From Eonycteris spelaea (Eukaryota > Chordata > Mammalia > Chiroptera > Pteropodidae), in assembly GCA_003508835.1 (NCBI GenBank), contig PUFA01000034.1, positions 4,614,501 through 4,678,500 of the forward strand: DNA of 64,000 nt. The letters run 5' to 3'. The number at the start of each line of letters is the position of its first letter. The stretch's first letter is position 1. This document shows positions 23,100 through 35,265 of this stretch, piece by piece. The notes beneath the pieces are model-generated. The model was not told the origin of the DNA. It ran no database searches and saw only the letters and a program-made list of their open reading frames with translations. The position numbers were made by a program, and so were the translations under genes.

Positions 23100-24690
23100 A
23101 CATTTAAAATATTTTTTCAATTATAGTTGACATGTGATATTATATTAGTTTTAGGTATACAGCGTAGCAATTAAACATTTATACAACTTACAAAGTGATT
23201 CCTCAAATTAGTCTAGTATCCACCTGGCATTATACACAGTTATTATAATATTATTGACTATACATCCCCATGACTATTTTGTAACTGCCAATTCATACTT
23301 CTTAATCCCTTCACCTTTTTAACCCAGCCCCCAACTTCCTCATCTGGCAACCATGAGTTTTTTCTCTGTTTTGTTTGGTTGTTTACTTTGTTTTTTAGAT
23401 TCCACATATAAGTGAAATCATATGGTATTCAAATTTCTCTGACTAGTTTCACTTAGCATAATACCCTCTAGGTCCATTCATGTTGTCACAACTGGTATGA
23501 TTTCATTCTTTTTTATGACTGAGTAATATTCCACTTTAGATATGTACCACTTCTTTATCCAATCATCTATCGATGGGCACTTAGGTTGCTTCCGTATCTT
23601 GGCTATTGTACATAGTGCTGTAGTGAACATAGTGGTACATACGTCTTTTTGAATTTTTTTTTGGGGGGGATACATACCCAGAAGTGGAATTGCTAGGTCA
23701 TAAGGTGATTCCATTTTTAACTGTTTGAGGAATCTCCAAGCTGTTTCCCATAGAGCCTGCACTAATTTGCAGTCCCACCAAAACAGTGCACGAGGGTTCC
23801 CTTTTCTCCCTTCCTTGCCAACGCGTTGCTTATTGACTTATTGATGATAGCCTTTCTGACAGGTGTGAGATGATACCTTATTGTGGTTTTAATTTACTTT
23901 TCTCTGATGGTTAGTGATGTTGAGCATCTTTTTGTGTGTCTATTGATCACCTGCATGTCCTCTTTAGAAAAGGAGAATTGCCTGTTGCTGAAAGAGGCTC
24001 TCACGGTGCTTGAGTTGGGCGGGGTTTCAGGGAGTCATCAGATTGGGGCAAGCTGTGTTCAACAGCTTAATGCAGATTCAGATTAGGCATCCACCTACAC
24101 CTGCAGGCCATGTGGGGAGGGCTCAACAGAGGAACAATGGCGGCTGCCCTACTAGCCCTTGCCCTGAAGCCACACAACTCAGTTTCTTCCTATATGTGTC
24201 TGGTGCATTTTGAGCTGCTTCCCTTCGCTGGAGCTGAGAGAGATTGTTTGTGAGCAGGTAAGTCTGTGCGTGGGTGCTTTAAGAGGATGCCTGGGTTTCT
24301 AGCAGCCCTCTGTCTCACAGGGAGCAAATCCCCACTGATTTCTCACAGGCAGATGTTGTGGGGTCTACTCTTCTAGTCATTGGGGCTCTGAGCTGGGGAG
24401 CCCAGTGTGGGGCAGAGACCCCTTGCTCTTCATGGTGGACCTCTACAGCTGATATATCCCTCCCAGTTCTCAACCACCCCATGTGGGTGTGGGACCAGCT
24501 TGTTTTGCGTCTCCATCCCTCCTACCAGTCTCAACATGGCTTCTTTTTATTTTTAGTTATAGGAGTTCTGTTCAGCTGGTCTTCGGGTGGTTCACCAGGT
24601 TGATTATTCTATAATTTAGTTGTAATTTTGATGTGGTCCTGGGAGGAGGCGAGCATAGTGTTTACCTATTCTGCTATCTTGATTTGAACC
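23100..24690 (-). mobile_element. Internally deleted L1: 5' UTR joined to ORF2 3' end, antisense
   Basis: Read on the - strand, this begins at about 24690 with AAGATAGCAGAATAGGTAAA and CTCGCCTCCTCCCAGGACCA, then about 0.7 kb that I recognise as a bat-type L1 5' UTR. At about 23971 it switches directly to the end of ORF2 (TTTTCTAAAGAGGACATGCA) and then runs through the ORF2 C-terminus and 3' UTR to a T-rich tail (in + orientation) near 23105. ORF1 and most of ORF2 are missing. A readable ORF2 C-terminal stretch of 94 codons remains at 23478-23762, with residues such as SIDDWIKKWYISKVEYYSVI. The element sits inside an older L1M. No clean target-site duplication was resolved. AACATTTAAAAT on the left and AACCTTTAAAT on the right are a weak candidate. 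The copy is non-functional. Confidence 0.8.
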
Positions 24691-24694
24691 TTTA

Positions 24695-27535
24695 AATCGT
24701 TTCACTATTATATATAGAATTTGTATATTATAGACACACTACCTTTGTCACTTGCCGGTTTTGCAGACATTTTTCCAGTCTGTGGCCCACATTTTCATTT
24801 TTTTATTGCTGTCTTTAGAAGAGCATAACTTTTCATTTTCAATAGTTTAATTATAAACTTATTTTGTGATTTTTTATGTTCTATGTCCCATGTCAAAAAA
24901 ATCCTTCCCAGATCATGAAGATTTTCTCCTGTGTTTCTTTCTAGATGTATTAGCCTTTATATTCGGGTCTAGAGTTTTATGATTGGGTAACTTTTATAAG
25001 TGGTATGAAGTAAGAGCCAAGGTTTATATTTTTACAAATGGATATGTAGTACCAATTGTTGGAAAGAAAATTCTTTTAAATAGCCTTGATATCTTTGCCA
25101 AAAATCCATTGACCTTATGGGAGTGGGCTTTTTTCTGGACTCTAGTCTGTCTCATTGATCTTATATCAATAGCACACTGTCTTACCACCATAGCTTTGTA
25201 TTGTTTGAAAGCAGATAATGTAAGTTCTACAATTGTGTTCTTTTCTTGAGATATTGTCATGAATATTATGGGTGTGATTCTAGGTCCTTTTATTTCCATA
25301 TACATTTAAGAATCAGCTTGCAAGTTTCTAAAAAACAAAAATTGTTTGAGATTTGGTTGGTATTGCATTAACAATACAGATCATTTAAGGAGAAATGGTA
25401 TCTTCACAACCCTGAGTCTTCAAATATATGAACATGGTATACTCTCTATTTTTTTAAAGGTCTGCTTTAATTTCTCTCAGGGATATTATGTAGTTTTCAG
25501 AGTACAGGACTTCTATATATTTTGCCAAATTTGTCTATAATTATTTTATGTTTCGATGGTTGTGTATATTTAAAATTTCATTTTCCAACTATTGTGGTTA
25601 TATAGAAAGATAATTGATTTTTATCTAATTTTTTATACTGCATCTTTACTAAATTTATTTGTTCTAGTAGCTTTCCTGAAACTTTGTTAGAACACATAAT
25701 CATGTCATAATGTTATCTAATTTGTCAAATTTATGTCATAAAGTTGTTTATAATATTACTAGCACTTTCATTATTCTTTTTTTTATTCTTTCAATATTTG
25801 TAGAATTTATAGCAATATTCTCTTTTTTTATTTATATTAGGAATTTCTATTTTCTCCTTTTCTTAATCATCTATTTCTCTACTTCTTAAAAGGTAATCCT
25901 CAGAAGCATTAGATTACTTATAAATGTATTAGACATGAACATTCTTGGGCCTTATCCCACACCTACTGAGTTAGAAACTCTGGGCTTGGAGTTCAGCAAT
26001 CTGTGTTTTAACCAGCAGTCTGATGCGATTCTAATGTACACTAAGGTTTAGACAGCCACTGCTTTAAGTAGAAATTTATCAATTGCATTAATCTTAACAT
26101 TTTTTAAAAATTGAATTTCCCTATCATTTATCCATTTTCTATTTCATTGGTTTCTTCTTTAATCACTGTTATTTCTTTCTTTCTTTCTACTTGTATTTAA
26201 TTTACTCTTTTCTGTTTTCTTAAGAGACAAGCTATGATAATTTTAGAGCTCTGTTCCTTTCCAATGAGCACACTGTAAATTCCATTCTAACCACACTTTA
26301 ACTATGTTCCATAATTTTTGATATGATTTGGTTACATTTTTATTTAATTCAAAATATTTTATAAGTTCATTTATTTGCTGATCCTGATACTGTTTAATTT
26401 TTATAGATTTTGAGATTAATTTTCCAAAAATTTTGTTATTGATTTTTAACTTAAGTCCTCTTTTGGTCGGATAATATGATTTTTATGGTTTCAGTCCTTT
26501 TAAATTTGTTCAGAATATTTTAATGGTTAAGTATATTGTCTATATTGGTGAATTTTTCTTAGGCTGTTGAAATGAATTTTTACTCCACTATCGTTGGATA
26601 AAGTGTTCTATAAATGTCAATTAAGTCAAGTTACTTGATAAAATAGCGCATATTATTTTCTGGTTCCATATGTATTTTTAAATTCTTGAGAGAGCAATAT
26701 TGAAATCTCTGACTATAATTTGAGATTTGTCTCCTTTTATGTCAGGTTTTGCTTTATTTATTTTAAATCCTTTTAATTATAAGTATGCACTGTTAGGATT
26801 GTTATGTCTGTTTGACACGTTGATTCTGTTTATCATTATGAAACTATTCTTACTCTTGATAATATTCTTTATTCTATAGCCTACTTTGTCCAATATTTAT
26901 AGTCATTTTAGTTTTCTCTTTATTAGTGTTTCCATTATGTATTTATTTCTATCATTTTACTTTTTTTCTACATAATTATAGCTTAAGTGAATTTCTAGAC
27001 AGTAGATATTTGGGTTTTGCATTTTTTTCTGACATCTGTCACTTAATTGGAATGTTTCAATCATTCATATTTAATGTAATTATCAATAAGATTGCATTGA
27101 TATTTACCAACTATTTGTTTTATATTTTACTAATTTATCCTATTTTTGTTTTTTCCTTTTTCCTGTTTACTTTTTGATTGAGTGGTTTTCTTTGTATTCC
27201 ATTTAGCTTCCTTCATTGGCTTTTACTCCTTTATTGTATTTTAAGGCTTACCATATGCCTTTTAAAAGTCTACCTTTAAATATATCATCCCACTTCACAA
27301 AAAAGACTTACAACAATCTATTTCTGGTTTCCCCCTCACATGCTTTGTGCTGTTATTGTCACAAATTTTGCTTCTACATATGTTTAAACCCACAGAATTT
27401 TTTTTTTTGCTTTAAACAGTAAACTATCTTTTAAAAAACTTAAAAATGAGAAAAATTAATTTATATTTAATGCGTACATTTTTCATTTCTGGTACTTCTC
27501 ATTTCTTTGTGTAATTCCAAGTATCTAGCAGGCTT
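24695..27535 (-). mobile_element. Old L1M, ORF2 region, antisense (continuation)
   Basis: In reverse complement this continues the ORF2 of the L1M that begins at 21480. Landmarks include TTTTCCAGTCTGTGGCCCAC, CCTTGATATCTTTGCCAAAA, TTAACAATACAGATCATTTA, an ATTCATATTTAATGTAATTATC block near 27063, and a GTACTTCTCATTTC segment near 27490. Stops and frameshifts are frequent, so there is no coding potential. It makes this the most AT-rich part of the window. A MER5A-like element is inserted at 25905-26065. Confidence 0.8.
25905..26065 (+). mobile_element. MER5A-like hAT DNA transposon nested in L1M
   Basis: ACATGAACATTCTTGGGCCT, CCCACACCTACTGAGTTAGA, a CAGCAATCTGTGTTTTAACC block and TGATGCGATTCTAATGTACA follow the MER5A order. 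The antisense L1M is recognisable on both sides. Confidence 0.75.
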
Positions 27536-27539
27536 TAAA

Positions 27540-28100
27540 GGGGATAGTTTTAACAGTGGGTCTTTAGGAAGGATTGATAGTAAACTAGGTGAAAGAGGTC
27601 TGAGGAAACCAGATCCAGGAAGGTCAGTAGTGCCATCTTACAGACTTTAAACTTTAACTGAAAGCATTGCAGGTTACGCAATCGAATTTGGATTACAGGA
27701 AGATCACTTTTGCCTCAGTGGAAAAATTTATTTGAGGAGCACTTAGCTGTCTGTCATAATAGATCAGGTGACACTGCAATAAATCAGAGAGAGCAATGCA
27801 GATGTAGAGTGAGGTCACCTCCAGGAGGTGCAGAAGAGAGGAGTGACCCAAGAGAAATTCAGGAGCTAAAATCGGCAGCTCTAGGTAGGTGACTTGATAT
27901 TGGAGAAGGCCATGGAAAAATGGAGGCAGCTCTCAGGTTTTTAGGGTGGGTGACCAAACTGATAGTTATGACACCAGCTGAGATGGCACAGAAGAGCTAA
28001 TTTGAGGGGAGAGTTGAGTTTGGCATTGAAGGCACTGCACTAGTGTGTTTGTGGAAGACCTAAGTGAAGCTAAATAAACATGTGGCTCTGAGAAGAGGTC
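27540..28100 (+). repeat. Possible ancient interspersed repeat, family not named
   Basis: TTACAGGAAGATCACTTTTG and following blocks resemble a common old mammalian repeat (a GATCACTTTGGCTACAGTG-type sequence) that I cannot name safely. A second stretch of the same style, with ACCACCAAGAGGTCAAACGG, lies at about 34960-35010. No gene is present. Confidence 0.35.
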
Positions 28101-29214
28101 AGAATTGGGTCTTTAAAATATAAAATAATATCTGTAGGTATGTGTCAGATTAGATGGTTTACCTAAGGTGGAATTTGTCCAGGTATGTGGTCATGGCACA
28201 TCTGTACCCAATTCACCTGCTGTGCCAAATGAAGTTGGATTCCCAGGCTGACAGAGGAACCAAGAACCTCCATTAACAAGCTCCACAGTTGATTCTTATC
28301 AGGTTAAAAAACCCCACCATGATTTAAAGAGTAAGAAGAAATTGTATACATAAGGCTTCCCTCTTATATTTCTCTCATATACAAAAGCTGTGTGAAATCT
28401 CGAGAATTCAAACTGGAGTTGACTGATGCCTGGTGTTGAATGTCAAGTGGAGGGTCCCGAATACAGTTAGTACATAGATCTGTAAAATGGAATGAGAGAA
28501 GGAGTTTGCAGTAGAAACAGGTTTTTATCCTCGAGCTTCAAGAAAAAAAACATGTAGGCAGCAGTGGTAGTAATTTAAGAAATGATAGGCGGAGGTGACA
28601 AAACTGATAATTTTAAATATTGGGATGATTAATGTAAGAAAGCAGCAGTGCAACTGTCTTTCCTAATGACAAATAATCACATCGAATAAAAACACAAGGA
28701 CCACCCATCTGGATTAAACCCATTGTCATTTCAGCATCCTGTCTCTCACAGTGGGGCAGAGGACGGGTTTTTGGGACTCCATGAGGTCCTTTTTGAAGTT
28801 AACCCACAAGGTTTTAGAGTTTCACCTTCTTTAAGCTCTCTTTGCCTCCAGTATTTACTGTGACTCTATCTGCTTATATAAAGATTTATATAAGTACTTA
28901 CATTACCACTTACGTAAAAATAGAGGAAGATGCTAAACTGAACTGAGTATATGATTACATGAACAGATTGACCTTATTTATGAAACATAAAGAAAAGCTA
29001 TAGTTTTCACATGACTTAGTATCAATTAGTGATTTCTCCTTGACATATTTTTGGGGGTTTCAGAAAAATGGAAACCATGTTTAACACACATGAAAAATAA
29101 TTCAAGTGCAGTTAAATAAAAAAGTATAAGCTATGGTTACTTTTTAGTGCCTATAAGATTTATGAGATATTAAAAATAATATTATTGAACATGTTCAATG
29201 CACTGTTTTAAATG
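28101..29214. other. Intergenic, unassigned
   Basis: AT-rich and without a supported gene or clear repeat. No long open frames occur on either strand between about 27900 and 30360. Confidence 0.5.
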
Positions 29215-29345
29215 TTTTACATATAGTAATTCCTATAAACTTCCTGAAAGCTCTACCTGAGGTAGGTACCATCATGATCCTATTTTATAGATCAGACAGC
29301 TGAGTTACAGAGATCACCCCAGGTTGCCAGCTGGGATTTAAATAA
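29215..29345 (-). repeat. MIR fragment, antisense
   Basis: TAATTCCTATAAACTTCCTG, CTGAGGTAGGTACCATCATG, ATCCTATTTTATAGATCAGA and a CAGCTGAGTTACAGAG block match the reverse complement of MIR. Confidence 0.75.
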
Positions 29346-29727
29346 AAAATACGATATAGAAACATGCATGCAATAATGCTAATAAGAGAATAAAAAATAG
29401 AAACAAGATAAGATCATCAAGAAAAGAATAAAGCTAAAGAATTGAACAAATGCTTCAATAAAATATTTTTGTCAAATAGGAAATTTCACAAGTAGCAGAG
29501 GTTAAAAGATAAATTAGAACAATATATAGCTCACATCAGAAATGAAAAGACTTATAATACAGTTGATGTGTAAGGTCCCTCCCTGGAATTCTACCATCTG
29601 ACGATACCGATAACCAAATTGTGAGGCAATCTATGTCCTGTGAGTAATCTGACATACATCATCCCCTGTGACCACTCACGGAAGTTTTACCTGTAGATAC
29701 ACAAGAACATGACAAGAAACAGAGAGC

Positions 29728-29755
29728 CAATTGTTTCAATTGGTTGAAACAATTG
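29728..29755. repeat. Perfect 12-bp inverted repeat, 4-base loop
   Basis: The arms CAATTGTTTCAA and TTGAAACAATTG are exact reverse complements around TTGG. This can form a hairpin in either strand. No flanking transposon is identified. Confidence 0.95.
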
Positions 29756-31568
29756 AGAACAAAAATTGGATGTCAAGATCATGGCGAAATAAAAATGAGA
29801 ATAAGGGTGATGAAGTTTCTTAGAAAACGGGACTCAGAAAGGCATGGGGAAGTCTCTGGAGTCTCTTAAACTGTTTCTGAAAATGGACGAAACAAAGGTT
29901 TACTGAGAAATCAGCACTTGGATGGCTGAAGGCTACTGAAGACTGCTCGCCCCTGGACCAGACAGGCATGCTATGCTGCCCGGGCTAGGAAGGCTCACTC
30001 TGTGAAAGAATTTTAATGAGATTTGGGGAAAAGGGGAAATGACAAAGTCTGTAATAAAACAAATATTGCCCACTTTATTTAGGAAAATACTACAGGCTCT
30101 TTTACTGCAGTGGATTTAGACTAGAAAAATATTTGCAAGCATTTATTGCCTCGAACCAGGAAAGCTAGCTGGCAGAAGGAAGCACAAGGCCCAGTGAAGC
30201 AATAAATGAATGGGGGAAGGCAGGCTGCTGGGGAACCTTCTTTAGAGAACTAGCAGAGTTGCCATATAGGGGTTGGGGTTGCCCCGTGCCCTCATCTGGC
30301 AGAATGGAGAAGGTCCTTCTTAGGGGTAGGCAACTTGGGGGCCACTGTGAAGGTGGGTGAGCTTACACCTGTGTTTGTAAGTCTGGCTTTTGATTTGAAG
30401 ATTTGAGAAAGGAAACTAGGGTCATATCAGGGAAAGGCCAGGTCTCCAGTGTAGTCACTAGCAAAAGATCACAGGTATATTGAAGACTGATGTGGAGGTC
30501 ACATATAACACTAACCACAGTGAAATACAGATTTACATTCAAGAGTGATGTAGACATATTCAATATAATCTAACACAGAGCAATTGAGTAATTTGGAGAG
30601 CAAAATGGTAAAAATGTTGGAAGACATCAAGGTATAAGAAAGACCCATAGAAAGGCTAGTAGAAAATTTGAATGGTAAAAGAGATGAAAGAAAGAAAAGA
30701 AGAATGGAGAGTTTCTGGATGTGGTCAGTTTTAATAGAGCTTTACGCAAATGATGCCAAATGGTTATGTGGCATCTTTGTTGAAGACTTAAAAAAATTTG
30801 TTTTTGTAGCAGTAGGGGTAATCTGATTCAACGACAGACGATATTCACATTTCCTAAGGATTAAAAGTAATGCCTTTAAAATGCATTTTAGTAAGAAAGA
30901 TTGGGGAATGATAAAATAAGGGATACATTTAATTTGTTAGGAGGTAGATTTTTACGAGTCATTCTCAACACACGATTCAGAGTCACAGACCAGTAAGGTA
31001 TTTCACAGATGTCTGTACAAATAAACATTTTGAGTGAGGAAATATCTCAATCGTCAAAATGCAGATAAGACGCAAGAATATTCGAATGTGTTATTTTTAT
31101 TTTAAAAAATCAGAAGAAAATAGAATAAAAAATGTTAAGGCATGTTGCACAGTTCTCAAATAAAATGAAAGCGCTTGAATAAATAGAATTATCAATATGA
31201 CAATTCAGTGAAGAAAAAACATTGAAATGAGTTTATTCGAAGTCAAAAAACTATATCATATAATTTTAAATTTTATTGGAATTTTGAATTTGAAGACATT
31301 GTGCTTGAACAAATTGGAAATTTGGGCTAAATGTGCAGCATCGGAAGCATCCATCAGTTCCCCTGGTTCCTGCCCCAGCTCCACCCAGCTCCAGCTTTGA
31401 CGGGCCATCAGCAGGCTCCGCCTGCCCAGTTAATATCTCCTTTATTAAGAATGAGATTGCAGAGCAGGGTTAGACAGTAAATTCTATAAATTTAAAAATA
31501 GTCTCCTATGTCGTGGTGCCCACACTAGCTCTGGGTTCCCCAGTCCCTACCTGACCCCACCCCGCCCC

Positions 31569-31591
31569 CACACACACACACACACACACAC
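31569..31591. repeat. (CA)n microsatellite
   Basis: A perfect CA run of 23 bases after a C-rich lead. Confidence 0.95.
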
Positions 31592-32081
31592 TTTGGAGGC
31601 TAGTCTGTCCTGAAGTCTCTTCTCCATGCCTCTGGGGTTTACTTCAGTTCTGAACTGAACCCTGAAATGGGCCCCTCAAGTCATCCCTGTAAGGCATTGC
31701 TTATGGGTAGACCCAGCTTCCAGGGCTCTGACCCCAACTTACATGGACTTTCCAGTCTTTAACTAGAACACATCTTGAAAGTCCCACCGCTGTCACCCCG
31801 ACGTCCCCAGACAGATGTCAACGTAGGTCAAAGTAGATTTTTCATGGACTGCTGGCCTTTCTCTGCTGGTGGCTATTCCTGTCTCTCTTCCTCATTTCTG
31901 GATTTCCAAGTGAGCCTGTGAGTAGCTTTGGGCTATCTTATACTAGAAAAACAAGTCATTCTAATTCTTCAGGAATTGATCATGTCACTGACAGAAAAAC
32001 CTTTTTACCAAGGTTCTAGAGTTATGGCTATATTAAAATCTGTATCAATCATGGCTCCCTAGAGAAAGAGAACCAATTGGA

Positions 32082-32083
<2 letters not shown>

Positions 32084-32127
<44 letters not shown>
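32084..32127. repeat. (GT)22 microsatellite
   Basis: A perfect GT run of 44 bases, the longest dinucleotide array in the window. Confidence 0.98.
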
Positions 32128-32131
<4 letters not shown>

Positions 32132-33569
32132 CAGGGCCTGGCAAGTCTAAAATCTGGTCAGGCCAGGAGAGTGAGCTATGGCTAAAATTCAGTTGATAAA
32201 CCAGATACAATACCTTTATTGTCCCATATTCAACAGGATGGCTTGTAAGAGCTAAATGCAAAGGCAACTAGTTACAATCAGATATCAAAAATATTTTTTT
32301 CATAAAAATGTATTTTTTTTTAAAAAAAGAACATTCTCTCAGACCTCCTAATATGTTTCAAACTTGATATGAGGAATAGTATTGATAGAAAGAAAATCCA
32401 AACTGAAACAGGAAAATGCATTAAATTGTTCATATAAAATTTATTTGATTGGAAGCTCTATAAAGCTAAATTGAAATGTTTATATAAATGAGAATATTCT
32501 GTAGATTGAGTTAAGAAGTAGAATGTACTAAATATGCAGATTGAGAAGAATGTGTGTGAGTCAGTGAGGTATGCAAAGATATAGGCTAGGGAAAGAGAAA
32601 GAGGTTGTCGGGATTCTTTGTTCTAAAGATCAAAGCATCCAAGTGAGCCAAGAATTGAGTTTGAGTCAGAACAAGTGGTCCGAGGTCTCCATTAAAAGCC
32701 AGACAATGTCGGAGTTACTCTTTCTTGCTCAGGAATGAAATTCTTTCCTCAAGCTAATGACTTATAATGAGCAGAGCCACTTGCAAATGAATGACAGAGT
32801 AATTAGAAACAAAGCAACAACATGCAAGTTTCCATTCTGGAGACAAGATTTTGGGCGAATCTGGAAGGAGTTTGAAAAGAGACGACGGAGACCATCTCGG
32901 GCATGGGGTGTGACTGCTCTTCATCACCAACACAGACAAACCCAGCGGCTTCCTGGCTTGTCTGGCACTCTCTTCTGATGGAAGAGGATCCAAGAGGATT
33001 AAATAAGATCAGGGGTATTAGGCCTGTGCTATAATGTTATTTTAGGGAGAAAGACCTCTCAGGAGGGATTTATGGCTTTTGGAATAGTTGAGCGTGGCTT
33101 GATGTGGCTACACAGACAGCCTTGGAATGCAATCATCCTTAAGAAGCACTGGTTTGAGAAGTAGATGGAGCAACCAGAACGTGGAGAGACTAAGCCAGGA
33201 GACCAAAGCTCAGAATTAGCTGAGGTCAGAGTAAATGAGTGAAGACAGAAGGTGTGTTCAGAGCCAATAGAGTGGCAAAGCCCAGTTGCTTGGGACGGAT
33301 GATGAGACTCCAAATGACAGCAAATGACGTGCTTCTATCTTCAATAAGAAGAATGGTAATAAAACTGGTTTGTTCTGTTGTCTCATCAGAAGATGGTGAG
33401 AAAACTTGAATGTAAGTGGGGAAATGTTAAGAGCGTTTAGGGATTCAGATGACTTTATTTTCTAAGGACAAAAGTGAACAAAGCTATATGTATGCTCAGA
33501 GTCATTCTCAGGGATCTTTGAGCCATCTGACCCCGGAGAATGAAAACAGGGCCAAAATATGAGTGGTGA

Positions 33570-34260
33570 AAAAAATGTTCTCCCAGTTGTGAAAAAGAAA
33601 GGGATTCTGCAAACTACACACTGGCGAATCTGATTTTATTCCAGAGAAAGCTTCTAAAATAGATTATTAAACAGATGGCTTGTGAGCGCAGAGAAGAGGA
33701 AGCAGTGACTCACTAGGCAAAGTCATGCCAAACTCATAATCATCCTCTTTCTAAATTATACTCTTAGATTGGTGGAACAGGAAAAATTGGGGGAAACCTT
33801 TAGAAACGCCTTCATTTGATTCAAAAGACCATTTGCCAGAGATTCTCATAATAGCTTGGTAAACACAAGAACGACCTATTAGATGGATGTTGGGACAGTC
33901 AGGTGAAATTGTGGATGATTGAACAGGAACTTTCGAAAAGTGTTGGTTAATAGGTTGGTAACAGCTGGAGGAGATGTTAAAGAGAAATGTCACATGGCTT
34001 GGTTCTTGGCTGATTTCCACATTTCATCAATTGCTTGGCTAAGGACATAGAAGGCCACATCAATTTTGCAGATACAAAGCTGAGTGACAAAAAGAGCTAA
34101 TGTGACAGGTACAAAAACTGAGATCCAAAATTACTTTGACATCTAGCTCTCTAGGAAGAAACCAATGAGATAAAAATTTTACATGGGCAAATGTAAAATT
34201 CTGTACTTAAAATTTATGGACACAGAATGTTAATGACCTGCCTAAGCTTCTGACCCCTCA
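33570..34260 (+). mobile_element. CR1/L3-like ancient LINE fragment, sense
   Basis: Blocks appear in the order of a CR1-type reverse transcriptase region. There is AAACTACACACTGGCGAATC with TGATTTTATTCCAGAGAAAG, then GGCAAAGTCATGCCAAACTC, then ATCAATTTTGCAGATACAAA with GCTGAGTGAC (the FADD-like region), then CATGGGCAAATGTAAAATTC with TGTACTT. It is heavily decayed and contains stops. The family assignment is from memory of the general CR1/L3 layout. Confidence 0.55.
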
Positions 34261-35223
34261 GGCTGTAACTCTGACTGCAGAATCAGACGTCTCTGCTTGT
34301 TTCCTCCATTGGCATGCCCCCTTGAATTTCCCCAGCCTTAGGTTGGAGTGTAAGAATTCTTTTATCAGTATTTTCAGCCATAGCGCTGAAGTTATTATTA
34401 CAACCTTTACTTATATACAGTGTTCACCATAACTGAAACCTCTCTGTCATCCCATATTCCACAGCCTTGATCTTCAGTCTGTCTCTGGCTGTAGCCAGCC
34501 CTGAGTCAACTTCTCAACACTGGTCCATTTGGATCTTCATGATAGTTGACAAGATAGAACTCGGTGAACCCCCTACACTGGCCCTGATTCAAAAATTGTC
34601 CTTTCTCTTGGGTTCTGCTTGGGCTTTTGTTTGTAGTACATAACTTCTAAGTTTGATACAAGATTTGAATGCACCTCAAGCTCTTTGCTCCCATAGCCTG
34701 GCTAGAAATGCAAACGTAGGTAGAAAGTATGGAAGTGATCTTCTAAGTTAAGGTGAAACCAAAGATGGACTATGATGGCCAAGGAAGCAAGCGTAAACAA
34801 AGAAAAGAGCTAAGAACTGAAGTCCGAGAAGGGAGTTGTGGTTAAAGGGAAAACTGCCTGCAAAAGAAATGGAGAATAGGACAGCCAGAATGGTGGGAGA
34901 TAATCTAAGAAAGTTAGCATGACAGAAGGCAGAGGCTGGACAGTTTTCAGGAGAGGAGATTGATTGATAGTGCCAAGTACCACCAAGAGGTCAAACGGGA
35001 TAAAAGACTTAACATATTTCAATTGAATTCAGCAAATGCTAGATTGCTGATGACACTTGCAAATGCTGCTTCTGGGGGAGGAATGGAGGAAAAGGTTAAT
35101 TACCGAAGGTTAAGAGGAAAGAGGTTTGGAGAAATGGAGATGGTGAGGATCACCTTCATAGCTGAATGAGGGCAAGAGAATAATAAGGAAGTAGCTCGAA
35201 AAGGGGAAAGGGTCAGTAGAGAG

Positions 35224-35265
<42 letters not shown>

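Larger units (their letters stand above)
29756..33569. other. Intergenic, mostly unassigned, AT-rich
   Basis: No gene is supported. There are (CA)n at 31569-31591 and (GT)n at 32084-32127. The segment around 32041-32230 (CCTAGAGAAAGAGAACCAAT, then the GT run, then GCCTGGCAAGTCTAAAATCT) looks like an old interspersed repeat that I cannot name. Frames at 30363-30563, 32754-32993 and 33059-33313 are unsupported. Confidence 0.45.

Noticed and set aside
23478..23762. 94-codon - strand frame considered as a gene
   Set aside because: It is the decayed C-terminus of L1 ORF2 inside an internally deleted L1.
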